Position numbers and translations under genes: made by a program. From the NCBI GenBank assembly GCA_900538385.1, contig UWSO01000017.1, forward strand, positions 1-48,142: a stretch of DNA of 48,142 nt, read 5' to 3'. Each line of letters begins with the position of its first letter. The first letter of the stretch is position 1. Source of the DNA: an uncultured Porphyromonas sp. (GTDB taxonomy: Bacteria; Bacteroidota; Bacteroidia; Bacteroidales; Porphyromonadaceae). This document shows positions 8,477 to 17,444 of this stretch, in pieces. The notes under the pieces were generated by a model, which was not told where the DNA came from, ran no database searches, and was given only the letters and a program-made list of their open reading frames with translations.

Positions 8477-11197
8477 ATGATGACAATGCAACGATATCAC
8501 AACATACTCTTCGCACTTATAGCACTCCTTGCGGTCACCACTGCGAGTGCACAAGTTGCTACTCCTCCTGCCGATACGATCTATGCGCCCAAGATAGACT
8601 ATGCCCGCCCCGTCACCAAGACCATCGCTGGTGTGACGATCACAGGTGCACAGGGATATGATCAGGAGGTCTTGCTAGGCTATACGGGTCTCAAGGTGGG
8701 GGAGAAGATAGAGATACCTGGAGTGGCTACAACTGCTGTGGTGCAGCAATTCACACGCAATGGTACTTTCGCTAATGCGCGTGTATTAGTGACTAAGTAT
8801 GTGGGGGATAAAGTATGGCTAGAGGTACAGCTAGAGCAACATCCTCGGATTGCTTCGGTCACCTTCCACAACATCAAGAAGTCGGAGCAGGAAGACCTGC
8901 AGACTAAGACCGGTCTACGAGAGAGTATGCAGCTCTCACCCAATGTGCTCGATCGCACTGAGCAGCTGATACAGAAGTACTACAATGAGAAGGGGTATAG
9001 CGAGATGGAGGTCACCTTCGATCAGCAGCCGGATCTATCTCGTGAGGGGTATGTCAAGCTCGGCATTACGGTCGATAAGAAGTATAAGACGAAGATCGCT
9101 AACATCTACTTCTCAGGCAATAAGGCGCTCTCCGATACGGATCTGCGCAAGGCTATGAAGAAGACGAATGAGACCTTCCGGCTCAATCGTGGTAATATAT
9201 GGAACTCACTTCTGGAGCTCTTCCAGAGCAAGAAATTTATCCAAGATGTCTATCGTGAGGATCTGCACAACATTCTAGAGGCGTACCACAAGGCAGGCTA
9301 TCGTGATGCAGAGATCCTGTCAGACTCTATCGCACGCAACCCTAAAAACGAGAAGCAGATCGACATCTTCATCAACCTCTCGGAGGGGCATCGCTACTAC
9401 ATCAAGGATATCAACTTCGTGGGCAATACTAAGTTCCCCACGCCCCTTTTAGAGGCGATGCTCGGTATGCAGCATGGAGACGTGTATGACCAGGATCGAC
9501 TTACGAAGCGTCTTTATGTCGAGGACGATGCTGTGGCGAACCTTTACTACAACAATGGATATATCTTCTCAGGTATAGATCCTGTGGAGACCCATGTAGA
9601 GGGAGACTCCGTATCACTCGACTTGCGTATTGTGGAGGGTCCTCAGGCTACCATCGACAAGGTGATCATACGAGGCAACCATGACATCTACGAGGAGGTG
9701 ATTCGTCGTGAGCTCTATACGAAGCCTGGTAAGCTCTTTAGCAAGGAGGATATGATGAACTCCTGGATGACGCTCAACCAACTCGGGCACTTTGATCCAG
9801 AAAAGAGCTTTCCCACGCCAATCCCCAATCCCCAGGAGGGTACTGTGGACATAGAGTACTCGCTGCAGCGCAGAAACAATGACAAGTTTGAGCTCTCCTT
9901 CGGTTGGTCTCAGGCGGGTATCATCGGGCGTGCCGGTATCAACTTTACCAACTTCTCGATCTACAACCTCTTCCACCCGAAAGCGTATCGTGGTCTCATC
10001 CCGCAGGGCGATGGGCAGTCCCTCGCTCTTAATGCGATGAGTAATGGTCGCTACTATCACTCGTTTAGTATACAATTCTCCGATCCATGGTTTGGTGGCA
10101 AGCGTCCGAACTTCTTTACGGCATCGCTCTTCTACTCCATGCAGACCGCTATCGATACTCGCTACTATAACAACCGTACGCAGGGCATGGGCTACTATCC
10201 AGGCTACTATGGCGGATACGGCGGCTATGGCGGATACGGCGGCTACGGCTATGGTGGTTATGGAGGCTACGGCTACGATGGTGGGTATAGGCAGTCGCTC
10301 ATGGAAAACTCCTACAATCCCAACCAGTCGATGCACATCTTCGGAGCCACGGTCGGTTTTGGTAAGCGTCTTAACTGGCCAGACAACTGGTTTAATGTCA
10401 ACGCTACGCTCAACTATACCCACTACTACCTCCGTGACTGGGTCTATGAAACCTTCCAGGGCTTTCACAATGGTCATGCTAATGACATAAGCCTCACGCT
10501 GGCGCTCTCGCGTAACTCGATCGACAACCCGATTTATACCCGTCGTGGATCTTCCTTTACGCTGTCAGTTAGTGCCACACCTCCATACTCCCTTTGGGAC
10601 GGTATCGACTACTCCAATATCAACCTCAAGGCGGAGGATCGCTACCGTTTTGTGGAGTACCACAAGTGGAAGTTCTCGGGCAAGGTCTTCACACCGCTTA
10701 TGAATCCTGTTACGGTGAAGTATACGCCAGTCCTTATGACGCGTCTAGATGCGGGCTTCATCGGTCACTATACACCATTCAAGCGTTCACCTTTCGGCAC
10801 TTACTACATGGGTGGTGACAATATGAGTGGCTACGTAGGCAACTTCCTCAACGAGACCATCCCGCTACGTGGATATAGCAATGGATCGATCGCTGGTGGC
10901 AACTATGACTATGCCTACGCCTATATGCGTATGATGGCTGAGCTACGTGTGCCGATCCTCTTCCAGGGACAGTACAATGTGTGGGCCGTCGCCTTCCTCG
11001 AGGCTGGTAATGCGTGGCGTGATCTTAGTAGTTTCAACGCCTTCAACCTCAAGCGCTCGGCAGGTATCGGCTTCCGCATCACATTACCTTTCTTAGACAT
11101 GCTAGGACTTGACTGGGGATATGGCTTTGACAAGCCTGACGGCTCCTCACAGCGTGGCGGTAGCAACATACACATCGTCATGGGGCGGGAGTTTTAG
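8477..11197 (+). CDS. bamA: outer-membrane protein assembly factor BamA
   Basis: The 906-residue product is the central Omp85-family insertase for outer-membrane barrels. After a signal peptide ending near ASAQ, the region to about residue 470 carries repeated POTRA domains, recognisable from motifs such as IYFSGNKALSDTDLRKAM and INFVGNTKFPTPLLEAML. A C-terminal 16-strand barrel follows and ends in the expected aromatic residue (GREF). An unusual Gly-Tyr-rich insertion at about residues 571-605 lies in a predicted surface loop. Two Skp-like chaperone genes follow, consistent with a shared role in barrel delivery and insertion. Confidence 0.95.
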   Translation: MMTMQRYHNILFALIALLAVTTASAQVATPPADTIYAPKIDYARPVTKTIAGVTITGAQGYDQEVLLGYTGLKVGEKIEIPGVATTAVVQQFTRNGTFANARVLVTKYVGDKVWLEVQLEQHPRIASVTFHNIKKSEQEDLQTKTGLRESMQLSPNVLDRTEQLIQKYYNEKGYSEMEVTFDQQPDLSREGYVKLGITVDKKYKTKIANIYFSGNKALSDTDLRKAMKKTNETFRLNRGNIWNSLLELFQSKKFIQDVYREDLHNILEAYHKAGYRDAEILSDSIARNPKNEKQIDIFINLSEGHRYYIKDINFVGNTKFPTPLLEAMLGMQHGDVYDQDRLTKRLYVEDDAVANLYYNNGYIFSGIDPVETHVEGDSVSLDLRIVEGPQATIDKVIIRGNHDIYEEVIRRELYTKPGKLFSKEDMMNSWMTLNQLGHFDPEKSFPTPIPNPQEGTVDIEYSLQRRNNDKFELSFGWSQAGIIGRAGINFTNFSIYNLFHPKAYRGLIPQGDGQSLALNAMSNGRYYHSFSIQFSDPWFGGKRPNFFTASLFYSMQTAIDTRYYNNRTQGMGYYPGYYGGYGGYGGYGGYGYGGYGGYGYDGGYRQSLMENSYNPNQSMHIFGATVGFGKRLNWPDNWFNVNATLNYTHYYLRDWVYETFQGFHNGHANDISLTLALSRNSIDNPIYTRRGSSFTLSVSATPPYSLWDGIDYSNINLKAEDRYRFVEYHKWKFSGKVFTPLMNPVTVKYTPVLMTRLDAGFIGHYTPFKRSPFGTYYMGGDNMSGYVGNFLNETIPLRGYSNGSIAGGNYDYAYAYMRMMAELRVPILFQGQYNVWAVAFLEAGNAWRDLSSFNAFNLKRSAGIGFRITLPFLDMLGLDWGYGFDKPDGSSQRGGSNIHIVMGREF
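10189..10291 (+). repeat. Gly-Tyr codon repeat inside bamA
   Basis: Short direct repeats built from GGCGGATAC and GGCGGCTATGG variants encode a run of GGY and GYGG triplets. The tract is in frame within the BamA barrel and is a candidate for length variation between strains. Confidence 0.85.
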
Positions 11198-11297
11198 CAA
11201 CCCTTAGCGTGTGCGTACATGTGGCTTGCCTTTCTTAAACAATTAAGTCTCCAAGCTATCTATAGACTCTAGTACGGACCTTCTAAACAACAATATT

Positions 11298-11816
11298 ATG
11301 AGAAAGCATCTATATCTCCTCACACTCCTCCTAGCTCTGACGCTGGGAGCATCAGCACAGAAGTTTGCCCTTGTGGATATGCAGTATATCCTCAAGAACA
11401 TTCCTAACTATGAGATGATGAATGAGCAGCTTGAGACCGTTTCTAAGCGTTGGCAGCAGGAGGTCAAGACACTCCAAGACAAGGCTGAGACGCTTTACAA
11501 GAAGTATCAGAGCGATCTCGTCTTCCTCACAGCCGAGCAGAAGCGTCAGCGCGAGGAGGAGATTGTCAAGACCGAGCAGCAGGCCACCGAGCTACAGGGC
11601 AAGTACTTCGGGCCCGAGGGCGAGCTCTTCGAGCGTCGCTCTAAGATGGTTAAGCCGCTGCAGGACGAGATATGGCAAGCGATCAAGGAGATCGCCTCGC
11701 AGAGCGGATTCCAGCTAGTCCTCGACCGTTCTACGGCTGGCATCGTCTTTGCCAATCCATCTATCGACATCAGTGACCAGGTCTTAGAGAAGCTAGGCTA
11801 TGGTCGCATGCACTAA
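11298..11816 (+). CDS. Skp/OmpH family periplasmic chaperone (first copy)
   Basis: The 172-residue product has a signal peptide ending near GASAQ and then KFALVDMQYILKNIPNY, the characteristic first strand of OmpH proteins. A long charged coiled coil follows from about residue 40 to 120, then a C-terminal strand with FQLVLDRSTAGIVFANPSIDIS. Skp-type trimers hold unfolded outer-membrane proteins in the periplasm and deliver them to BamA. It lies 100 bases after bamA and 40 bases before a second paralogue. A tandem pair of these genes is usual in Bacteroidetes. Confidence 0.9.
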   Translation: MRKHLYLLTLLLALTLGASAQKFALVDMQYILKNIPNYEMMNEQLETVSKRWQQEVKTLQDKAETLYKKYQSDLVFLTAEQKRQREEEIVKTEQQATELQGKYFGPEGELFERRSKMVKPLQDEIWQAIKEIASQSGFQLVLDRSTAGIVFANPSIDISDQVLEKLGYGRMH

Positions 11817-11856
11817 CGAGATACATACGCATAATCAATAACTTAAATACAGAACA

Positions 11857-12357
11857 ATGAAGACAAAGAATCTGTTTCTAACCCTACTCCTACTCTTGCT
11901 ACCTGTAGTAGCTACGGCTCAGCAGAAGATAGCAGTCGTCAACTCACAGGAGCTCCTCACTGCTATGCCAGAGATGAAGGTAGCTCAGGATCGTCTCCAA
12001 GAGCTAGACAAAAAGTACACGGCAGAGATGCAGACGATGAATGACGAGTATCAGAAGAAGCTCGAGCTCTACATGAAGGACAAGGAGGGACTCTCTGATG
12101 CACTCCTCAAGAGCCGTGAGCAGGAGCTAGCTGATCTGCAGAACCGCATCCAGCGCTCTTATCAGGCTATGCAGCAAGATATGGAGAAGCAGCAGGGCAC
12201 GCTTATGGCACCCATCCAACAGAAGATTGTAGAGGCAATCAAGAAGGTCGGAGATGCTGGTGGCTATACCTATGTCATGGAGGCAACTATGATGCTCTAC
12301 TCGGGTCCCTCTGCGGTAGATATCACAGCTCAGGTCAAGAAGCAACTAGGTCTCTAG
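11857..12357 (+). CDS. Skp/OmpH family periplasmic chaperone (second copy)
   Basis: The 166-residue paralogue of the preceding protein has the same plan: signal peptide ending near ATAQQ, opening strand KIAVVNSQELLTAMPEM, a central coiled coil rich in Lys, Glu and Gln, and a C-terminal strand with GGYTYVMEA. The two copies have diverged in the C-terminal tip, so they may prefer different clients. A strong terminator at 12424-12460 ends the forward transcription unit that includes bamA. Confidence 0.9.
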   Translation: MKTKNLFLTLLLLLLPVVATAQQKIAVVNSQELLTAMPEMKVAQDRLQELDKKYTAEMQTMNDEYQKKLELYMKDKEGLSDALLKSREQELADLQNRIQRSYQAMQQDMEKQQGTLMAPIQQKIVEAIKKVGDAGGYTYVMEATMMLYSGPSAVDITAQVKKQLGL

Positions 12358-12382
12358 TAGTCTTACGACCAGCATAGCGAGC

Positions 12383-12407
12383 AAGAGGACTAGTCGATAG
12401 TCCTCTT
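12383..12407 (+). terminator. stem-loop downstream of the ompH pair
   Basis: AGAGGACTA pairs with TAGTCCTCT around a short GTCGA loop. It has no long T run, so it is more likely an accessory hairpin than the main terminator, which follows at 12424. Confidence 0.5.
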
Positions 12408-12423
12408 AAGCTCTCATCATACG

Positions 12424-12460
12424 AAGCCCCACGCTCTGCTCTGCAGACGTGGGGCTTTTT
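12424..12460 (+). terminator. intrinsic terminator after the bamA-ompH unit
   Basis: AAGCCCCACG (12424-12433) pairs perfectly with CGTGGGGCTT (12448-12457), and the stem runs straight into a T run. It closes the forward unit ending with the second OmpH gene. Confidence 0.85.
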
Positions 12461-12542
12461 CTATGTACGCTCGGCATAGCACACTCACACGCTCTCTCTC
12501 GGACTAGACGAATTGCGGGCGTAGAGGGCATTGCTGCTCGAT

Positions 12543-12788
12543 CTCCACGGAGGAAATTCTAGATTCCTCGGTGGAGATTTCTTATTTGCTCCGATGCGAG
12601 AAATGAAACTTCGGAGCAATCAGATAAAACTTCGGAAGTATGAAGTCATAAGTCCGAACTATTTCTCCTTTTCCTCCCGAGGAATCAAACAATTCCTCCC
12701 TAGGAACCGAAAAGTTCCTCCGCTGGAACTGAAAAGTTCCCCTCTTGGAACTAAAAAGTTCCAAGAGGGGAATCATTTTTTGGAACTT
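12543..12788 (-). repeat. dispersed repeat element, copy A
   Basis: This gene-free stretch between ompH and aroB starts with a near-perfect stem-loop (12543-12555 with 12564-12576), contains divergent 21-base units built on ACTTCGGAAG and ATAAGTCCGAA, and ends in a perfect 15-bp stem (12737-12751 with 12758-12772) followed by Ts. Read on the minus strand, its core is collinear with copies B (25600-25790) and C (41363-41562). Short ORFs here are by-products of the repeat and are not called as genes. Confidence 0.75.
12737..12778. terminator. perfect 15-bp stem-loop at the end of repeat copy A
   Basis: TTCCCCTCTTGGAAC and GTTCCAAGAGGGGAA are exact reverse complements around the loop TAAAAA, with a TCATTTTTT tail on the + side. 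Placed just beyond the aroB stop codon, it could terminate the alaS-aroB transcript on the minus strand as well as any forward read-through. Confidence 0.65.
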
Positions 12789-12853
12789 GTATGTGTCAGA
12801 AATAGAGTTTGATATGAGTCAAGCTTAGTGCCCTGATGGCGAGGCTAGAGCTT

Positions 12854-13948
12854 TTACAGCATTGTGTCCTGGTAGTAGTCGAGAGCCTCGGTGATGTCGA
12901 GGGATTCGTTCTGTAGTTCGTGGACTTGACCTATGTCGGAGAGAGCGACGGTGGTGATGAGCTGTGCGTCGCTATTCTTCTTGTCGTGGAGCATTAGCTC
13001 CCTCAGCGCATCGTAGTCTCGACAGGTGATGGAGAGCGGACGGTACAGTTCCTGCACTACGGAGAGTAGCTGGTGTAGCACCTCCTTGGGAAAGCCTAAC
13101 TTGACGTGCGATAGGTATAGCTCGGGAATTAGTCCCAGAGCGACTGCCTCACCATGTAGCAAAGGCGTGTCGCAGTGCTGATGGCTCCACGCCTCGAAGG
13201 CATGCCCGAAGGTGTGCCCGAGGTTGAGTTGATGACGAAGTCCTTGATCTAGACGATCCTGAGCCACGATGTTGAGCTTGAACTGCACCGCCTCACGAAT
13301 GAGTGGGGTTAGTTGCTCTAAGGAGAGCGGTTGCTCGGGCAGTACCTGCAGCAACCGGCGCCACAGGTCGGGACTAACGAGCAGACCATACTTGATCAGT
13401 TCGCCACAGCCTGAGCGTAGCTCCTCCTCTGGGAGGCTCTCCAGCCAAGCTGTGTCGCAGAGCGTCAGCGTGGCAGCTTCATCGGCAAAAGCTCCGAGTA
13501 GGTTCTTGACACCCGCAAAGTTGACCCCGCATTTGCCCCCCACAGCAGCGTCTGCCATGGCGAGGAGCGTCGTGGGGAGTAGGACGAGGGAGACCCCCCG
13601 CATGTAGATCTGTGCGAGGAAGCCGACGGCATCGCTCACAGCTCCACCGCCCAGCGCAATGAGTGTAGCTCCACGAGTGGCACCCTGCTCGAGGAGCCAG
13701 CGCGCCATCTCGGCGATGCCCTCGAGGCTCTTCGCCTCTTCAGGATCATTGATTAGATAGCGGGGTAGCTCTGTTAGCTCGGGATAGTTTTTCGCTATAA
13801 GCTCTTGGCTCAGATGCCACACCTGCTCATCTGCCAGTAGGTAGTAACTCTCGGGCTTGCCTTGGCGGAGCAACTCCCGCAGATAGTCGCCCATTAGGTT
13901 GCCCACGAGCACCCTCGACTGGGTGGAGATGAAGGCTAGGGGTGGCAT
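12854..13948 (-). CDS. aroB: 3-dehydroquinate synthase
   Basis: This NAD-dependent enzyme (364 residues) converts DAHP to 3-dehydroquinate, the second step of the shikimate pathway. Visible family motifs are GGGAVSDAVGFLAQIYMRG, the PTTLLAMADAAVGGKCGVN segment, and the metal-binding GHTFGHAFE. The length matches the family. The gene begins 12 bases after the alaS stop codon on the same strand, so the two are very likely co-transcribed from the alaS promoter. Its 3' end faces repeat copy A, whose terminal stem-loop probably ends the transcript. Confidence 0.94.
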   Translation of the reverse strand: MPPLAFISTQSRVLVGNLMGDYLRELLRQGKPESYYLLADEQVWHLSQELIAKNYPELTELPRYLINDPEEAKSLEGIAEMARWLLEQGATRGATLIALGGGAVSDAVGFLAQIYMRGVSLVLLPTTLLAMADAAVGGKCGVNFAGVKNLLGAFADEAATLTLCDTAWLESLPEEELRSGCGELIKYGLLVSPDLWRRLLQVLPEQPLSLEQLTPLIREAVQFKLNIVAQDRLDQGLRHQLNLGHTFGHAFEAWSHQHCDTPLLHGEAVALGLIPELYLSHVKLGFPKEVLHQLLSVVQELYRPLSITCRDYDALRELMLHDKKNSDAQLITTVALSDIGQVHELQNESLDITEALDYYQDTML

Positions 13949-13960
13949 CTAGTCTAGCTG

Positions 13961-16579
13961 CTAAATCAGCGAGACGATATGGTCGATGGCTGCTTGTAGC
14001 CCCTCAGGGTTGCGTCCACCAGCCGTCGCAAAGTGTGGCTGACCACCGCCACCACCCTTAATGAGCGAGGCTACCTCCTTGATGAGTTTGCTGGCGTTGA
14101 GCCCCTTGTCGACAAGGTCTGGCGAAAGGATTACCGTGAGGGTACACTTGCCCTCCTCGGCAGCACCGATGAGCGCAAGGTAAGAGCCCTGTAGTCGCTC
14201 GCGGATCGTGCCTGCGACATCCTTCGCGACATCGCTACTCATTGGCTTATTGACTACAACGATGGTTGTCTCGCTATGCTTCGTCTGATCGGCTAGAGCC
14301 TGCTGAGCTATCTGCTCTGCCTGAGCCTTGGTGTACTGCTCGATAGCCTTGCGCTGCTCGGCACCCTCGGCGATCAGTCGGTCTAGCGCCTTGAGCGGAT
14401 CGGGCACGTTGTTGAGTCGCTCGTTGAAGAGCTGCAACTGCTCCTCCAGATGGTGTACATACTCCTCAGCCTTAGGACCCGTAACCGCCTCGATACGCCT
14501 GATACCGGCCGCGATAGAGCCCTCGCTGATGATCTTGAAAAAGCCTATCTGCCCCGTGCTAGCCACGTGGGTACCACCGCATAGCTCGACCGAGTCGCCA
14601 TACTTGATGACACGCACCTCGTCGCCATACTTCTCGCCAAAGAGTGCCATCGCACCCATCTCCTTAGCCTGAGCAATAGGCACGTTGCGATGCTCATCAC
14701 GAGGCCTGTCGGCACGGATCTCCGCATTGACCAAACGCTCTACCTCAGCTATCTCTTCGGGTGTCAATTTCTTGAAGTGTGAGAAGTCAAAGCGTAGCAA
14801 GTCTGCCGATACGAGCGAACCCTTTTGCTCTACATGGGTGCCGAGCACAGCTCTCAGAGCGTGGTGCATCAGGTGCGTTGCTGTGTGGTTTGCCTCCGTA
14901 AGGTGACGTAGCTCAGCTCCGACACGAGCGATGAGTGGCTGCTTAGGATCTGCGGGGAGGCTAGAGAGGATGTGGACGGTGAGGTTGTTCTCCCGCTTGG
15001 TGTCTAGGATCGGGTACTCGGTGCCGTCCTGAGCGATCAGCACGCCCTTGTCACCGACCTGACCACCCATCTCAGCGTAGAAGGGCGTCTCAGCCAGCAC
15101 CACCTGATAGTAGCTGCGCTTCTTGTCAGCTACCTTGCGGTAGCGCAGGATATGCGTCTCGATCTGGAGCGTCTCGTAGCCCACGAAGGTGCTCTCAGTG
15201 GTCTCCTCATCGAGGACCACCCAGTCGGCAGCGTCGATGGCAGCTGCCTGACGCGCACGGCTCTTCTGCTCCTGCATCAGTTTGTCAAAAGCCACTTGAT
15301 CAAGCGTCATACCACGCTCCGAAAGGATCAACTCCGTGAGGTCTAGTGGGAAGCCGTAAGTGTCGTACAGGACGAAAGCGTCGGCACCCGACAGAACTTT
15401 CTCATCTTGGGGCAACTCTTGGATCTTGCTTTCCAAAAGCTTGAGTCCCTGAGCGAGGGTGCGTAGGAAGCTTTCCTCCTCCTCTTTGATTACCGAAGCG
15501 ATCAGTTCGCGCTGCGCCACGATCTCTGGATAAGCCTCACCCATCACCTCATTGAGCGTGGGCAGGAGCGTGTAGAGCATCGGCTCATCGGCATGGAGGA
15601 AGGTGTAGGCGTAGCGTACGGCACGCCGTAGGATACGACGGATCACGTAGCCCGCCTTAGCATTGCTCGGGAGCTGGCCGTCGGCGATGGCAAAAGCGAT
15701 CGTGCGGATGTGGTCAGCGACGACACGCATGGCGATATCCACCTGCTCGTTCTGACCGTACTGCTCACCGCTGAGCGTCTCGATAGCGCGGATCAGAGGG
15801 GTAAAGAGGTCGGTGTCGTAGTTGGACTTCTTGCCCTGCATAGCCATACAGAGTCGCTCGAAGCCCATGCCCGTATCGATCACCTTGTGGGGTAGTGGCT
15901 CTAGATGTCCGTCCGCCTTGCGGTCGTACTGCATGAAGACGAGGTTCCAGATCTCGATGACCAACGGGTGGTCCTTATTGACTAGATCACGTCCGCAGAT
16001 GGCCTGACGCTCTTCCTCGCTACGCAGGTCAATGTGTATTTCAGAGCAGGGACCGCAGGGACCGGTGTCGCCCATCTCCCAGAAGTTGTCCTTGCGAGAG
16101 CCGTCGATGATACGATCCTCCGTGGTGTACTGCAGCCAGTAGCCAGCCGCCTCGTCGTCACGGCTCAGCCCCTCCTCGGCACTGCCGCCGAAGACGGTCA
16201 CGTAGAGCCGATCCTTGGGTAGCTGGAGACGCTCCGTTAGGAAGGTCCAGGCAAACTCAATCGCCTCGCGCTTGAAGTAGTCGCCAAAGGACCAGTTGCC
16301 CAGCATCTCAAACATGGTGTGGTGGTAGGTGTCGCGTCCTACCTCCTCGAGGTCGTTGTGCTTGCCGCTGACGCGGAGGCACTTTTGCGAGTCTGCTGCA
16401 CGACGATACTGAGGCTCTTTGTTGCCTAGGATGATATCCTTAAACTGGTTCATCCCGGCATTGGTAAACATGAGCGTGGGGTCGTCCTTGATCACCATCG
16501 GTGCCGAAGGTACTATGCGGTGCCCGTGCTCCTCAAAGAAGTCGAGGAAAGCTTGTCGTATATCGTGTGCTGTCATCAT
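13961..16579 (-). CDS. alaS: alanyl-tRNA synthetase
   Basis: This class II aminoacyl-tRNA synthetase (872 residues) charges tRNA-Ala. The N-terminal catalytic domain opens with IRQAFLDFFEEHGH and contains TNAGMNQFKD. The editing domain carries the zinc-binding pair HTATH (565-569) and CGGTH (667-671). The C-terminal DHHA1 region ends with GGGGGQPHFATAGG. Two adjacent Met codons could start translation; I use the first, 16579. A TACCTTTG promoter element lies about 40 bases upstream on the minus strand, and aroB follows directly. Confidence 0.96.
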   Translation of the reverse strand: MMTAHDIRQAFLDFFEEHGHRIVPSAPMVIKDDPTLMFTNAGMNQFKDIILGNKEPQYRRAADSQKCLRVSGKHNDLEEVGRDTYHHTMFEMLGNWSFGDYFKREAIEFAWTFLTERLQLPKDRLYVTVFGGSAEEGLSRDDEAAGYWLQYTTEDRIIDGSRKDNFWEMGDTGPCGPCSEIHIDLRSEEERQAICGRDLVNKDHPLVIEIWNLVFMQYDRKADGHLEPLPHKVIDTGMGFERLCMAMQGKKSNYDTDLFTPLIRAIETLSGEQYGQNEQVDIAMRVVADHIRTIAFAIADGQLPSNAKAGYVIRRILRRAVRYAYTFLHADEPMLYTLLPTLNEVMGEAYPEIVAQRELIASVIKEEEESFLRTLAQGLKLLESKIQELPQDEKVLSGADAFVLYDTYGFPLDLTELILSERGMTLDQVAFDKLMQEQKSRARQAAAIDAADWVVLDEETTESTFVGYETLQIETHILRYRKVADKKRSYYQVVLAETPFYAEMGGQVGDKGVLIAQDGTEYPILDTKRENNLTVHILSSLPADPKQPLIARVGAELRHLTEANHTATHLMHHALRAVLGTHVEQKGSLVSADLLRFDFSHFKKLTPEEIAEVERLVNAEIRADRPRDEHRNVPIAQAKEMGAMALFGEKYGDEVRVIKYGDSVELCGGTHVASTGQIGFFKIISEGSIAAGIRRIEAVTGPKAEEYVHHLEEQLQLFNERLNNVPDPLKALDRLIAEGAEQRKAIEQYTKAQAEQIAQQALADQTKHSETTIVVVNKPMSSDVAKDVAGTIRERLQGSYLALIGAAEEGKCTLTVILSPDLVDKGLNASKLIKEVASLIKGGGGGQPHFATAGGRNPEGLQAAIDHIVSLI

Positions 16580-16620
16580 AATCTATAGAGCATTCTATTA
16601 TGCTAATACTTAATACCCTA

Positions 16621-16628
16621 CAAAGGTA
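16621..16628 (-). promoter_or_regulatory. -7 promoter element for alaS-aroB (TACCTTTG on the minus strand)
   Basis: The + strand reads CAAAGGTA, giving TACCTTTG on the minus strand, an exact TAnnTTTG match 42 bases upstream of the alaS start. No clear -33 TTTG is seen at the expected 19-21 base spacing. Confidence 0.6.
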
Positions 16629-16743
16629 CGAAATCGTAGCCGACTGCGGAGCTTATTCTTTCATAGAAAGGGTCTCTAGTTGATATGATGAAGCTTTTTG
16701 TTTACGATTGTACTCTGTCAGCCCAAACTTCTCGCTCTAAGTG

Positions 16744-16774
16744 TTTGTATCTTCAAGTGTTTTCCTTACATTTG
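16744..16774 (+). promoter_or_regulatory. full Bacteroidetes promoter, TTTG-N19-TACATTTG
   Basis: A -33 box TTTG (16744-16747) is separated by 19 bases from a -7 box TACATTTG (16767-16774). This is one of the best matches to the Bacteroidetes housekeeping promoter in the window. It lies 76 bases upstream of the lipoprotein gene at 16851. Confidence 0.75.
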
Positions 16775-16850
16775 TAAGCGTATTCCAATAGGGGAGTAAG
16801 AGCTTCCGAGCAAATCATGTAACCATATAACAGTTAAACACAGTAATACT

Positions 16851-17444
16851 ATGACTAATCCAAAGTTCTATGCTATCCTAGTGCTAGCGTTTACGCTCTT
16901 TGCACTACAAAGCTGTGATCCTAAGACTCCTGCGAGAACGCCAGTCGTTGAGGCTACAGTGCCTGCTGTCAAGTCGTTTGAGATACCACTTGACATATCA
17001 AGTTGTCTCAATTTTCCCAAAAGTTCAGAGTCCGATCTGAGAGCGGATCAGGAAAATGTGCTATACGAGGATTGCCTCTCTTGGGATATAACAGATGAGA
17101 TTAGACTTAAAGGCTTCTCTGAAGCAACAATCAAGAGCATCCTCCTTGACAAAGTAACCATCGAGTGCATCAAGCCCGAAGGTGTAAACCTAACTTTGTT
17201 TGCTCCAGTACGGCTCTATGCTGGACACGACTACAAGCTCATAGCAGAGACACAAGCAAAGGATACGAATCCGAATTTGCTAGACTTGGTTCTGTATGAG
17301 AAGGATCTTGCAAAGTACATTACGGCTGATCAGCTACCTATACGAATCACCACAACGAGAGACAAAATCTCTGACTGGGAGTATGGTGATACTATAGACG
17401 TGAAGATCACACTTTCTGCAACAAGTATCGTCCAGGCAAGATGA
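16851..17444 (+). CDS. hypothetical lipoprotein
   Basis: The 197-residue product has a lipoprotein signal peptide with lipobox LQSC at about residues 19-22. A Pro/Thr/Val-rich linker follows, then a domain of alternating beta strands beginning near residue 42 (KSFEIPLDISSC). Two further cysteines (near 56 and 78) could form a disulfide. Its stop codon overlaps the next start by four bases, so the two proteins are made together and may form a lipoprotein plus outer-membrane protein pair. I do not recognise a family. Confidence 0.75.
   Translation: MTNPKFYAILVLAFTLFALQSCDPKTPARTPVVEATVPAVKSFEIPLDISSCLNFPKSSESDLRADQENVLYEDCLSWDITDEIRLKGFSEATIKSILLDKVTIECIKPEGVNLTLFAPVRLYAGHDYKLIAETQAKDTNPNLLDLVLYEKDLAKYITADQLPIRITTTRDKISDWEYGDTIDVKITLSATSIVQAR

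Noticed and set aside
9614..10477. 287-codon minus-strand ORF opposite bamA
   Set aside because: It is antisense to a strongly conserved gene with family motifs and has no recognisable features of its own.
12531..12812. Open reading frames on both strands in this interval (93 and 64 codons)
   Set aside because: They are built from repeat units and stem-loops of copy A, with no plausible protein features.
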